NCBI GenBank assembly: GCA_021234155.1
Contig: JAJEKV010000105.1
Span: 62,001 to 126,000, forward strand
Direction: 5' to 3'
DNA length: 64,000 nt
Origin: Isoetes taiwanensis
Lineage: Eukaryota; Streptophyta; Lycopodiopsida; Isoetales; Isoetaceae
Shown here: positions 20,063-32,351 of the stretch, piece after piece
Layout of the letters: every line of letters begins with the position of its first letter
How positions within the stretch are numbered: position 1 is the stretch's first letter
The notes under the pieces: model-generated
Told to the model about the DNA's origin: nothing
Databases searched by the model: none
The model's input: the letters and a program-made list of their open reading frames with translations, nothing else
Translations under genes and position numbers: made by a program

Positions 20063-21835
20063 CTCATGGCGCCGCTAGGTCAGCTGGCGGCCGCCAGAAA
20101 ATTTCTGCGCGAAATTTTTTGCTGACGAAAATTTCTACTTCCAATCAATCTCCAATCAATCCACACTGGAGTTCAAGCACAGGACCGGACCAATTCACGC
20201 CAAAGTCTAAGCGGGACCCGGGACGGCCGAACCGATCTCTCTTGTGAAATCATAGGCAAATATAGAAACACTACCATTGCTATGGCAGGTTTCACAAGCT
20301 ACAGATTAAACTCGAAAAGCCAAGCCCTCTCAAATATCACCTCCATTTATGAAGCCGTGTTTTTCCACCGCCTACAGAATCCTTACGGCCCTTACTTTCT
20401 CAAACTAGCACCACCTTTTATGAAGACCCTGTTTTAGCACCGCCTAACAGAAGCCCCTGTTTTTGCTCCATAAAAACCCCTGGTTCTGCCTACGAAAATC
20501 CCCTGTTCTGCAGAGAAATCCTCTGTTTTTTCCCTTTCTTGTCAGACGCTTCCATTTATTTCTTCTTGGACCCTTTCTCTTTACCTCCATTCTACCATAG
20601 AGCAAAAGGTTTCGAACATGCATTACCAAGAAACATATAGCTCTATTCTCTGGTCTCCATAGCTCTGCTAAGAACCCGCTGCAAGAAAACTGCTTTGTTT
20701 TTTTTTTCTTTTGATCTCAGCCCAAATAGCTCTGTTGAACTTTATACAGCTGATCAGAGCATATGCCAGAGAGTGCTTAAGAATGCGATTGCCAGAAGAA
20801 GCTGTGATTAGGAATGTCCACTGCTATAGAAAGATCACACGTTAGGAAAAGAACGATTACGGCAACCACCGGGTTCGGTGGATCTTCTAGAATGGAGTCG
20901 GCTTCAAAATGGTGAAGCTGGTTGTGGAAAGAAGCTGAGGCAAGCTCGACAACATTTGGTCAGCTCAGGAATGGAAGTCGAAACAGCTCTGGAATGGAAG
21001 TTAAGAAACAGCTCTGGAATGGAAGTCGAGCCTGTAAACAGACTCTGTAAACCCGAGAAGGGAATTCCATTGGATGCATCTAAGGTAAGGCCCTTGAGCC
21101 TTGTATGCCCACTGTTTATAGCTTCAGTAAATGCCTTCTTCTTTGCTCACTAATGTTATTCCTCTATAAGCCCAGATAGAGGAAACCACAGTCGGGGCTT
21201 CTAATCGCTTGGCTAAGACTATTGCATCCTCTGTTCGTTATGCTGTTATGTTTTAGATCCACATAGATTACGGCGCGATTACTGAGCAGGGCATTACTCA
21301 GCTCTTTAATTCCTCTATCATCGATCTAGCTTATTAATCTGCTGAGCCCCTCGTTTGTGAGCCCGGATCCACCAGCAAAGCATACCGGCAAAGCAGCGGC
21401 AGAGCACGAAACAGGCCGTTATTGAGCAGGCGGCTATTAATGGCTTTGCTTTTTTTTTTTAAAGGTCTTTTTTTAAAATAAAAACTTACACGTGTCTCTC
21501 CTACGTTTTTTCCTGGCGAAAAAATATTAGGTTCAAACAAAAAACCCAACTGCCTTATATATGTTTAGATGAGTCTATCTAGACATATATAATTTAGTCT
21601 CCCATTTTTCTTTGTGTCCTATTTTTCTATTTTCAGTTTCGAGGTAGAAGACATATTTGTTGGGGAACGCCAAGTGTATGCATCAGGTGCAAATCTCACT
21701 TTTCAATGAAAGTCTTCCATGCAGTTCGAAAACTTTGCTTTGAAACAAAGTCTGTGGAACGATTCTTCAGTGCCAGCTTCTTCTGCGCAAGATTCTTAGA
21801 GATGTCAGTCTGTGTCATTTCTACTGGTATTCGCA
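20063..21835. other. intergenic with a short tandem repeat
   Basis: Positions about 20967-21030 contain three imperfect tandem copies of AACAGCTCTGGAATGGAAGT. No gene, tRNA or element terminus is supported in the remainder. Confidence 0.4.
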
Positions 21836-22537
21836 CTCGTCGTGCCAAACACCCCATGCGGCCATCGGATATGCCCATCCTATGGCTCCCCTATGGCCAG
21901 CGCGCGACCAGTGCGAATACAACTAGAAATGATTGGCGGCAAATGGTTGTCAATCCCGTCGATATAGGGAATCGAACCTCTATAAAAAAAAAAAGAACGA
22001 AACTTTTTTGAAGAGTCCTCTAACCAACACCCCTAACACCTTTACATGCTTAAGAAGGAAGATAATTTCACATGCTTTATTGTGATCCCACTCCCCTTTT
22101 ACGTCAGTGGCATAGGACCATGGTGTATCCCACCGTATTCATTGCCCCCCTGGACCCCCAATTATTTTTTTTTTTTTCTTATTTGACTCGTCGCGTGCCA
22201 AACACCCCATGCGGCTGTCGGATACGCCCATCATATGGCTCTCGTATGGCCAACACACGACCAGTGCACATACACTTAGAAATGATTGGTGGCACTATAT
22301 TTATAATCAAATACCCTATGATTTGCAATGATTGCCAATCCCGTCGATACAAGGAATCGAACCTCCATAAAAGAAGAACAAAACCTTTTTGAAGAGTCCT
22401 CTAACTAACACCCCTAACACCTTTACATGCTTGAGAATGAAGATAATTTCGCATCTTTTTTTTGTGATCCTACTTCCCTTTTACACCACTGCATAAGACC
22501 GTGGTGTATCCCACCGTACTCATTTCTGGCCTGGATC

Positions 22538-22570
<33 letters not shown>
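21836..22570 (-). repeat. tandem dimer of a SINE-like dispersed repeat
   Basis: Two units (21836-22163 and 22186-22540) share most of their sequence, including CGTGCCAAACACCCCATGCG, GAAGAGTCCTCTAAC and CATGGTGTATCCCACCGTA-type blocks. Poly-T runs at 22165-22178 and 22541-22570 delimit them. On the - strand each unit has GTTGGTTAGAGGAC (A-box-like) and GAGGTTCGATTCC (B-box-like) about 60-70 nt apart, as in a tRNA-derived Pol III promoter. The tRNA-like part sits in the middle of the unit and not at its end, so classification as a true SINE is tentative. Confidence 0.5.
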
Positions 22571-22573
<3 letters not shown>

Positions 22574-22873
22574 TAAATGGTCTTTCCAAGGACAAAATCT
22601 AAGGTTCCGGTAATGCATTTTTCCCCTTTTGTATGATTCTGAATTTTGCATATCCATCGCTCCTGGAACAGGGTCTGGTGTTAATTTTTATAGGTATTGC
22701 GCTAGATTGGTCTTTACACTTTCAAGGGTAAGGTCGACACATCTGAATGTATGTACATCAGCAAAATAGCACTGCAAGGCTTGGTGTTATCAGATAAGTT
22801 CTTGTAGGTTATCTGCAGGTTAAGAAAGATGAAACATATTTCTTTTAGTCGCTCTAAAATCTTATCATTTTTT

Positions 22874-23057
22874 GGTTGCCCCTAGAGGGGCAATCCCCTG
22901 CTTATGTGGGTTGTCGGCATATTCTTAGTATATGCCCAAAATATGCCAAAAAATGCTCAAAACTCAATATCGACTGTAAACTATCGGTCACCCCTGTTGC
23001 TGGGCGGCCACTCTGGAAACCGTCTAACTGGCAGATTGAGCTATGGCGATGGAGGAG
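22874..23057 (+). repeat. dispersed foldback repeat family, copy 1
   Basis: The copy starts GGTTGCCCCTAGAGGGGCAA and continues through TTATGTGGGTTGTCGGCATA to a block with GGAAACCGTCTAACTG and TATGGCGATGG. The same order occurs inverted at 44848-45036, and the first part recurs at 47818-47924. It is clearly the same family but more decayed in the hairpin core. Non-coding. Confidence 0.6.
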
Positions 23058-26000
23058 AAGAAAGGCTCTTCGTGGACTCTGTGTGGGCAGCGCAGTAAGC
23101 TGCAAGAACTGTGGCCCTACAAAAATCTCAATGAGGTGTTCGGGATAGAGCTCTAGCCAAATTAGAGACGGCCATAACCAAATCAATTGTAGCTTCTTAA
23201 GCTCTGGCAAAAGAAGGGCTTCAATCTGAGCCCGGCAACCGTGACTTATATCCTACTTTGGCCGTCTGGTGTAATGTATGTTTTCAATGGCTTCATCAAA
23301 AGGGCACGTCTCCATATTGTCTGTTCAAATTGTCTATGAAATAAAGGCAACTATGAATGGAGCCATCTCTGTTGTTTGGAAGCGCGAATCCAGTTTTCTT
23401 TGGCAGAGCTAATGTGTTTGGGACGGATTTACTTTGGAAAAGTCAGTTCTGATAAATGATCTTGTTGGAAACAAATTTCAATGCATTTTGGAAATAAATT
23501 TCAATATTATGCAGGTTGATTTTTTATTGGGTCCATCTTGCTTTTACTTCATTCTTGCTACTTAGACTTTCTTTTGCTATTTTACTTCTTATTGCATGTT
23601 GTATTTTATGTCTTAAATACGTAGCACTTCTTTTCAGTCCTTTCATGGTCTGCCGTATTTAGAATTTAGTATTATGTTTGTTGCATCAGGCTTTTAGGTT
23701 ATATAAAATGCTTTGTGTATTTGTGATATAGTCACATAAATATTTGTGATGCTCATTGGTTTGCAGGTGTTACTTTGATGTGCAAGATTTGTGATGTAGC
23801 CGAAGTAGTCACTAGCACTAGCACCTTGCATGGAGGTATCTCGCTGTGCATACTTGATATTATTACGGCAAAGGATATTGTCCTGGATCATTTCTTGCTC
23901 TTTTTTGAGCCATTTCGAATGTCCACCATTTTAAGAGGATTAGATATCCGATTTTGCTGTAAGTAGGTCATAAACTTATGCTATTTTTGCTTTGCTCTAA
24001 TGCGACTATATGATATTGAATGCAACTGGATTCAAAATAGGGTTTGCAACATCTAGATATTCCATTGTACATTTCTGGCAAGGACAAGATAATCATGCTT
24101 AAGTGAAATATTGTTTTCTTGTATAAGTTTCCTACTTGTATTTCCAGGCAGCAGCTAAGGCAAAGCTCCAATTGTAGGAAATTGATAGCAAATTTTGGGG
24201 TTACAACAGGTCGTTTTTCTGTAAGAACAGATGGCGACAGTTCAATAATGTAGAATGTATTCCACGTAAATGGATGTATTTCAGTAGTACGAATCTAAAG
24301 GAACCATGGTACAGGTCAAACAGAGCTCTGGAACTCAAGATATCGGCTTTCAAAGTTTGCCACAGTTACAGAGGCTATGTTTCGTCACAGTTGGACCAGT
24401 TTGCTTTGTACCAGTTATTTGGGATTTTTTTTTAGGAGGTTATGTTTCTTTTCTACACATGTATGTAAAGGTGTCATTTGGGGACATGTCCCAAGGACCA
24501 CTCGTATATTCTGGTGTGGGTTCTCTGCCATGGAGTGGCACATTTTCCCACTGTGGTCTCCACCGTTGGGGTGGTTATCACATTCACCACAGTCACCATT
24601 GTTGGGGTGGTATATGAGACAGCATATTGTATATGGAGTGATATACGCATATGCATGCGCGGAGGATATATGCACGTATGCATTATAGTGTGGAGGATCC
24701 ATTAATCCATCACTGTGTTATCTGAGCAGGGAGAAAACAGAGAGACGGTGTATGGGAGAGATATTATTTTAGTTTAGCTATGGAGATTATGAATCTTTAT
24801 GTTGTGCATTGCATAGATCTGGTAGATTGAAGCTTGGATTATTGGTTTTTCATCCTTCTTGCAAGGTTGGAGTTTAGGCTCTAACAACAGAGCTACCTCA
24901 GGTATCGATTTTGTTTTTCTTTACCTTCTATGAAGGTCCATCTTGATTATTTCTAAGCTATTATTTGCAGGTTATTTGAGGAGCTATATAAATCTAGTGT
25001 CAACTATATTGTTTTAATGTTAACATTTTGGATCATTGAAACCATACTGTGAAAGTTTTTCTATGTGCCTGAAGCCAGGCACTTGCCCTCTTGCATAGCT
25101 CGAAGCTTGCAACCGCTAGAGAAATTCTGAATTTAGAGAAAATTGTGATGCTTTGAAGGTCCTTACTGATAAGGCCCTTGAACTGGCAAGGAGTCCTATG
25201 CTGCGAGAGGCGAGCAGGATTTTATTCAAATAATTGAGCCAGAGGTGTGTTTTTGGAACATGAGTACTGATGAAAGAGTTACTAATCCTTTAGCACAAGA
25301 TACCTTGTAATGCATATTACAAAAATTCATGTGGTAAAAGTTTTGAAGGATGTTGTAGCCAAAGCTATGCGAAATGCAAAAAGTTTATATCTCGAAAAAC
25401 AAAACTCGAATATATCCTGACAGTAATACTTTACTGTGCTCCTTGATTAGGTCCTATAGGCCGATTGGTCTATAAACATCAATTCAACTCAATGCAATTC
25501 AATTCTTATATTACATGCAATCCCCTATAGTCTACTTTCCAGGGAGATGAATGTTGTCTTTAACAGCATGTGTGTCTCACGCTGTTGCGAATAGATATAA
25601 ATCCGTTACTAAGCATGCATTGCATTAGCAAGTTGGATGTTAATGGTGGGTCCCACCTCATATATTTGGAACCAAAAAAATGTTCACGCCAAAATGGCAA
25701 CTCTTGGTTGTCCTTGATGCCTTAAGGAAATTTATCTCAAAAGATAACTTGCATTTTATGTTTGTTCTTTACTTTTAGACCTCCCTGATTTATTTGTATT
25801 TGCCTTCCAACATAATGTTGTCACTTGTGGATATAGCATAAGATTTAAGGATGAATATGGATGGGTTGCATAAAACTGACCTGGCATGGGCCTTCCAGGT
25901 TCTAGCAAGACAAGTGCGCGAACAAGTGGCACCACAAATCACACAGCGGTCTAAAACTGCGACCCAACTTCTATCTTGTGCGGTGGAGACAAAGTTGCTG

Positions 26001-28155
26001 ATTTATCGTTTATTCAAGTATTATGGCGTTTGGTTCAAGTTTTATTGCAAACCATTGATCTGGCGAATATTCTAGGTATTGTGCCAGATCAATGGCCATT
26101 AGAATTTTGAGAGAAAAATTGCATGCCACTGTCAATGGTGTAGAACGAACCTATGGTTCCAGCGGAAAAAAAAAGGAAGCAACATAAAAAAAACCCAATG
26201 GTGCAGCCAGTGCTGCCATAGTATAAACTAGCAGGGCCTTCTGCCATAGCGCCTGCTCCTACTAAAAGCCACCATAGCTTCAACACCTTTCGTATAGTTG
26301 AACTCAGATAACAAACTACAAAGGGGAATGAAAAAGAGCAGAATCCCGCCTGCTTCTTTGCTTAATGGAAAATGAATCCTTGAGACAACTCATGCAGAAT
26401 CAATTCGGTGGAAAGCCCTAAAGCCATCGCTGGAAATTTTATGCTTGAAGACAGGGGCTCCGGCATTAAATAATGGGGTTTAAGATTTATAGAGCAGCTT
26501 GCAAATGGAAACCTGATATTGTTTGAAGACAACAGTGGAAGCTTGCTCTGGAGTTCCGCCGTTTTAAACTTAGAGCTCCTTGAAAATAGAAATCAGTAAA
26601 ATAGTCCTGTATCCTTCATATCTTTGTGAGAAGGAAGCCATCGAATAAATAAAAAGCTTTATCTTTATCCCTTTGTCAACACTAAGCTGAATCCGATATG
26701 ATCCTCTCTTCTTCAAATTCAGTCTCTGAAAAGCATCAACATCTGCATGGTGCCCAAAAGAGTAAGTGTGCCTGCGGCTATGGAAGGCGGATCCTCTTCT
26801 AATAACTTGAAAGCTCCTCTTTCCGCGTTAGCTTAGCAGAAATATTATGCAATCACCGTACTCTTATCCATGCGGCTTGGGAAAGTGCCGCTTGGAGATG
26901 CCATAGCCGGCGTTCTTCCGTTGCAATGTGTAGAAGCCGCATCGGGGATCTTGAGAAAGCAAGAAAGTTCTTCTTCACATTCTTGCATCCGGCACAAAAA
27001 GCAAGGGCTTCGTGCCGTGGCTTACCCGCTTTCAACCTTCACATCCATACGCTGAATCCAATCGAGCTTTAATTTAGCGGCGGAAACTCCTCAAGATGTT
27101 AGATTTCTTCGATGCTCTAGCATTCTTAACCTCAAATCCGCACAAAACCCCGAATGCCCGATTCTTGCAACCCGGATCCTCAATTGACCTCACCAAAAAA
27201 GAAACCAAAGGTGCAATCTTATCCGCGGGGTCCTAAAATTAAAAATACCCTTCCTTTCAACCATTACAAAAAAATGCAAAACATCCATGAAAGAAGGAGT
27301 TGCAAATCACCCAAAATAGCAATAACTATTTAAGTTGCTCCCACATGGCAAATTATACCATTTTTCATACAATACGATATCGAAATCATAGTCCTAACCA
27401 CGCTCTAATAATACCTTTCCCAACCCAAAACGAAATTAGCACACTATATGACTTGCTCCAAGCAAATACGTCGCCAAAATTTCTCTTTCCTATGATTTTG
27501 GCAGTGGTCTGGCGAGAAAAGGGGGAGAGGGTTATTTATTGCTATGATTTTGTTAGTGGTTTGGCGAGAAATGTTAGGGTTAAGGTTGTAAAAAGAAATT
27601 GGACGTTGGAGAAATTTTAGGGTTTAGGTTAGAAAGAAAATTGGACGTGGCGGTTGCTGTCCGAGCATGGCGGGAAGCCAGTAGCCGCCACAAGCTTCTC
27701 AGCCGGAGAGGTCCTCAGCTCCGGCATGCTTCCCTGAGTTGTTTGCATGGGAAAACGCCATAGCCATGGCGGCCATAGCTACGGCCTGTAGGCTGCACCT
27801 GAGGTGTAGATTGGAGCGGCATGTCGCCCCGGAGTGGTTGGATCTCCAGCCGCCTCCTCATGAACAAGCCTTCCCTATTTATTAATCTGCAAATAGGCCT
27901 TCTTGTTTTTCTTTTTGTTTCTCCTTTGCTTTTGCGTTCTGGGCTGTATGTATTTGCAGGGCTGGAAGTGATGCGGAGCACCAGGGACGATTTGCATGTA
28001 GGCAGACCCTGACGGAATCTGCTCATGTTTATCATCTAGGTCGCCTTCATTTGGATTAGTGGGTTCAAATCCCACCATGCGGTTGATTGTTTCTGGAATT
28101 AAGGCATTTCTTTCTGGAGCAGCCGATTGTTGCCGGAATGAAAATATCTAGCGGC
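23058..28155. other. long intergenic stretch, no supported gene
   Basis: About 5 kb without a domain-bearing ORF. A local duplication at about 24550-24615 repeats CACCGTTGGGGTGGT / CACCATTGTTGGGGTGGT. At 28057-28073 GTGGGTTCAAATCCCAC can fold like a tRNA T-arm, but no matching acceptor, D or anticodon arms are present upstream. No mobile-element ends were recognised. Confidence 0.45.
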
Positions 28156-28214
28156 ATCACCTGCAGGGTAGCCTAACCAGAACCGGCTTCTGGTTAGGTT
28201 ACACTGCAGGTGAT
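28156..28214. repeat. 59-nt near-perfect hairpin
   Basis: The left arm 28156-28182 and right arm 28188-28214 are inverted complements matching at 25 of 27 positions (ATCACCTGCAG...CCTAACCAGAA against TTCTGGTTAGG...CTGCAGGTGAT), with a 5-nt CCGGC loop. Pairing stops sharply outside the arms. It could be a small foldback transposon or a miRNA-like precursor; the short loop and small size fit a MITE relic as well as a miRNA. Confidence 0.65.
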
Positions 28215-29784
28215 TTGGTGATGGAGGGGAGGCTGTCCAATTTCGATTGTTGTGAACTGGAAGGGCTCGGTTGGGTTTTGGTCTGTTCTCTGTATTTCTT
28301 GGTGTTTTGGGAGTGGGAGCCACTAATTCTCGGCCTGCACAAATCGTTGGCTGTGCGGAAATGGGGCTGCTTCTGATTTTGATTGTTGCTTCTTCCTCTT
28401 CGGCCAGGTTATGAACAAATTGCAAAAACATTCTTTTCCCTGGCAATGGTTGATGGCACTGTATTTCTGATTCGCAGATGTATTTTCATACCTGTGTACG
28501 GCGTATGGGGAGCATTGTGCTATACGGGGGTGTGAGGTGTAAAATGCCTTGCCGTTGATCTGGCATATTCTAGACATCATACCTTCATCTAATGGACACA
28601 AAAAAACATTAACACATAGAGGCATTAACACATAGAAGCAATTACATTGAAGCACAGAATTGTTTGAAAATTGGAGGCCGTAAAAAGAGTACAGTCAATC
28701 GTGCAATAATCATAAAATGAGTTCAAAATTTTCAAAAGAGGGGCCCAGGTTGTGGGGCAGGGAATATTTACCTGGATCAATGGCGGGGATTAACAACACA
28801 TTTCTGACAAATCTGGCCGTAATAAAATCAGAGATTCAATTAGCGTAAGGGGAATATCGGCTTACAAATCAGGTCTTCAGCTAGAGAATTCTGATCATAG
28901 AACAGAAGGAAATTTGTACGACCATTATTCTTACCGTACATTATAACATATATAGTCTACAACATACATAATCATGCGATCCCAACGAATATGAAATATG
29001 GCTGCATGTATATCTCTTTTGAGCTAAAAAATTTAACAGAGAACAGCAGCAACCACAAACAGAAAGCTATGCACTTGAACTGAAACATGTTCGCCATCTC
29101 ATCTATAATCTACAACTGCAAAACACTAAGAGCTCTTACCAGTGAAGTGCTTTCATGCATAGGGAATTAAAATTGAATTTCTTGCAGCCATCTACTTTCA
29201 TACCAGTGTTTCATGATAGCTACAGATGCAATATTCAAATTTCTATATCCAGATTTACATGGCTTTGTAAGATGATATAGGGTGCAGCTCTATACGGCTG
29301 ATATATTGCAGATACCTGTATACGAAAGCAAATAGAGAAAATTGTCTGAGGTCTGAAAGTAAATGGAAGGCCTAAAATTTCCTATTTAGCTAAGCTACCT
29401 GTTTTTATCAAACCCTTTTCATTCAGAAATTACCTGCTCATGCTACACAAAACTGCATCAAGGATGACGTGCTCCATGTCAACGATGATTATACTGAAAA
29501 AGAAAATCGTGAGAACTTTCTTACTTTGATGAAAAAATTCAATGACATGGTCCTTTCTCTGACTCTCTTTATTCATTTGTACATGTTGGTTTGCAGACAA
29601 CGAACATTCTTATTGCATAAACACAAGGTTCATAACATTATTCAAGCCAGAATAACAAGAGATAAAACCATGTATCAGCACTCAGAGATCAAGCTCTTGG
29701 AACATACAAGTAACTTTAGTTTCTCGTTTTATAATCTAAAAGAATCAACATGCTAATAAATTAGATTTTCAGAATTGTTCCCTT
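28215..29784. other. intergenic, no supported feature
   Basis: AT-rich, only short frames. A 19-bp repeat AACACATAGA(A/G)GCA occurs twice near 28612-28640. Confidence 0.4.
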
Positions 29785-29927
29785 TTTATTGTAAAGCATA
29801 ACCACTTTTCTACTTAAGTATCTCACCAAATTTGAAGCCTTTCCAATCAGCATAATAAAGCTTCTGTCTTATCCACCGTATTTCTCTGGGTACTCCTCCA
29901 GCATAGCTGATGAATCATACATAGTGT

Positions 29928-30785
29928 CTAAGTAGAGAGATTTTCCTGAGTAGAAAGAGGACGATTTTCCTGTGTATCAAAGAATCTTTTCCGTTTCTTC
30001 CCTTTTGCACTGCCCTCCAAACATGACATTTGAACCTTCCAACCTCCCTTTGTCTTCTCTACAAATGGATCCGGTTGATGATTTACTATTGCAGCACCCA
30101 TTGCATCATGTAGCATCTCTACTGCATCTGAAAAATCAATTAAGGAAGGAACAACGCCACCTGACTGGCTTCTAAGCTTTTCCCAATTTTCAACAACCCC
30201 TTGAGCTTGTTTACAAGACAAATTGTTGTATCCTGATGCTGCACTTTGTAAAATACCACAGTCCAAAGCTGCAGATGCAGAAGATATGAAAGAAGATTTC
30301 AAACGACTATCTCTTCTGCAAGCTATTAGGGTATTGCGAATGATTTCTTCTCTCTGTTTTTCACTGATAACAAGGTTCAAACCCTCGGAAGCTTCGTGCA
30401 AAATACTAACCTCACTAGCCCAAATCTGTAGCTTTTTAACAACCTCATTTTGTGCACGCTTAAGCTTTTGCTGCCATTCCTTCCTTCCCTTTTTGCTAGC
30501 ACTACCTCTTTTTCTCAAGAACTCTTTCTTTCCGATGCCCATGTCCGCCGGAAAATCCTCGTCGTAAGAGGTTGCCATGGACTGCATACAAGGCATGAGC
30601 CCGATTGGATCTCGTAAGGCACCATTACGTACCTGTCCAGAGGGCTCGTCGGACTCGGTTTTTTCATCGTCCGAAGGCTGTAGGCAAGCCTCTGCATCAT
30701 AAAGTCCTCCCAATTCATGCTTCCCAGACTCAAGGTTCTCCTGTTCCACCGCAACTTCAGAACGCCAAGCTGCCGGATCTTCCAT
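29928..30785 (-). CDS. unrecognised nuclear-type protein
   Basis: From ATG at 30785 the frame runs 285 codons to TAG (29928-29930). The N-terminal third is acidic (DDEKTESDEPSG), the middle is a lysine/arginine-rich helix (GSASKKGRKEWQQKLKRAQN) and a likely coiled or helical region, and the C terminus has a basic cluster KGKKRKRFF that resembles a nuclear localisation signal. An in-frame stop lies a few codons upstream, and AAAATCAG directly before GTGTGGGATATGG could be a splice acceptor, so a 5' exon is possible. A candidate poly(A) signal AATAAA lies at 29785-29790 (- strand), about 140 nt after the stop. No transposon motif or known domain is visible. The length of clean frame in AT-rich DNA supports coding, but not a function. 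Confidence 0.5.
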   Translation of the reverse strand: MEDPAAWRSEVAVEQENLESGKHELGGLYDAEACLQPSDDEKTESDEPSGQVRNGALRDPIGLMPCMQSMATSYDEDFPADMGIGKKEFLRKRGSASKKGRKEWQQKLKRAQNEVVKKLQIWASEVSILHEASEGLNLVISEKQREEIIRNTLIACRRDSRLKSSFISSASAALDCGILQSAASGYNNLSCKQAQGVVENWEKLRSQSGGVVPSLIDFSDAVEMLHDAMGAAIVNHQPDPFVEKTKGGWKVQMSCLEGSAKGKKRKRFFDTQENRPLSTQENLST

Positions 30786-32076
30786 ATCCCACACCTGATT
30801 TTAGGGCAAATTTCAAAACGACTCCCCTTTATCCCATAATATACGCCCAGCGTATTCATTTTCGTATACCTTTGTTTAGGGAAGGGAATATACGGACATT
30901 TTTAACATGGCCATAATAATGTATTACAAGAAATTATCGCGGCGGTGGCTCTAAACCTCCCCAGTAGTAAATTATTACTAATGTCATGATAAATTTTTAA
31001 ACTAGATTTGCACGTGGAGTGGTTTGTAAGTGCCCAAAAGTTATTGTGAAACCATAGAGATGGAGATAGTTCTATTGTTTTCATTGGATGGATATGAATT
31101 GAAAAGGTTTTGCTCTTAGAGATAGATAAAAAGATTGCATAGATCATTGGATAAATAGAAGGGATTTAATGTCAATTTGGAAGAGTTTAATAAAGCTATG
31201 TATGCACAAGGAAAATGGAGATTCACAAGAGGGCAAGGCATCGCCTCAAGAAAAGAAGGGTCAAACATGAAAACAGAGAAAAGAAGCTTTAAGAGCTTGG
31301 GAATAAAGATCAAGATAACCAAGACCAAGATAGAAGAGGATGAACTAGAATTTTTAAAGCTGTCATGGAGAAGTTGCAAGATGTCCTGATAAACCATGCC
31401 CTATTATCCTAAGTCTTCTATGTGGCTTCTAAATTGATAGCGTTCAATTTAAGAAGGGGTATTACAAAATAACCTAACCTAAATGACGTGGCTTAATTTC
31501 TTAATAATATATAAATTTTGATCCAACTATAATGTGCCATAAGACAAAGCTTCCCTTCCCAGAAGCAGCTAATAACAATTCTGGTTGATCATCTTAATTT
31601 CAAACACCTTTGTTGCAGATCAATTATGTCCCACACTCACGTTGGAGCAATGCCACCTCTATACAAATATATGGCATTTCAGGTGGACATTCATAAAAGC
31701 AGTCTCCTTTTTTTCGTTCGCCTAAATTAACATTTATATTTTCGCCCCGTCCTCAATTAAACGAATATGATTTTTGTTGAAGTCCGCCGCCATACCTTCT
31801 TCTGGTAAGAATGCTCAACGTGGACTACGTTATCTTTTCCTTAAGTTCTGGCTATGCGAATTCCGGTCAGCCCAGTGCCCAAGACAAAAAATTAATTTGT
31901 TCCTCCAAATCCTCCAATCTGCGGCCCCTAATTCGACAGAGTTATGGAATCAAACCGGCTAGATCGTTACAGCTCAAATCTAAGCTTACACCTTACATGA
32001 ATAGGAAGCTTGCCAAGACTCGCTGGAACCAGCCCCCATAGCCAATTATCAGAGAGATTTAGGATTCCTTGAAGCA

Positions 32077-32078
<2 letters not shown>
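30786..32078. other. intergenic, no supported feature
   Basis: Only short frames on both strands. A lysine-rich + strand frame at 31177-31389 has no recognisable domain. A TATTATGGGATAA-type region near 30835 could belong to the promoter of the gene at 29928-30785. Confidence 0.4.
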
Positions 32079-32107
<29 letters not shown>

Positions 32108-32351
32108 AGATAAGATAAGATAAGATAAGATAAGATAAGATAAGATAAGATAAGATAAGATAAGATAAGATAAATTTTTACGTCCACGGGAACCCAACGG
32201 GTTATGGGACGGCACATGCAAGGGCAACAACCCATCTAAACCCTGGGGACTAGGCCCCATCACCAAACACAATAACCAAATATTAAAAGGCTACCAAGAA
32301 TAAGATAAGATAATGCTAATGCTAGTAGTAAATTTATGCTTCTAAAATTAT
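32079..32351 (-). mobile_element. LINE 3' end with (TTATC)n tail
   Basis: On the + strand about 19 uninterrupted GATAA units (32079-32173) adjoin a unique stretch. Read on the - strand this is a 3' UTR-like segment (GGCCTAGTCCCCAGGG, GGGTTCCCGTGGACGTAAAA) ending in (TTATC)n, the form of 3' tail seen in many non-LTR retrotransposons. A second short TTATCTTATCTTATT lies at about 32301-32318, between this segment and the ORF1 fragment, so two insertions may be stacked here. Confidence 0.6.

Noticed and set aside
24306-24705. Several overlapping His/Gly/Trp-rich frames
   Set aside because: They arise from a local GGGGTGGT/CACCATT duplication and are mutually overlapping in all frames.
28009-28081. 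Possible tRNA gene (GTGGGTTCAAATCCCAC T-arm)
   Set aside because: No acceptor, D or anticodon stems fit upstream; only the T-arm-like palindrome is present.
28099-28446. 115-codon minus-strand frame across the 28.2-kb hairpin
   Set aside because: It is low in domain content, crosses a palindrome and has no homologous motif.
31967-32272. Minus-strand frame with repeated LSYLI
   Set aside because: It is the translation of the pure GATAA/TTATC microsatellite.
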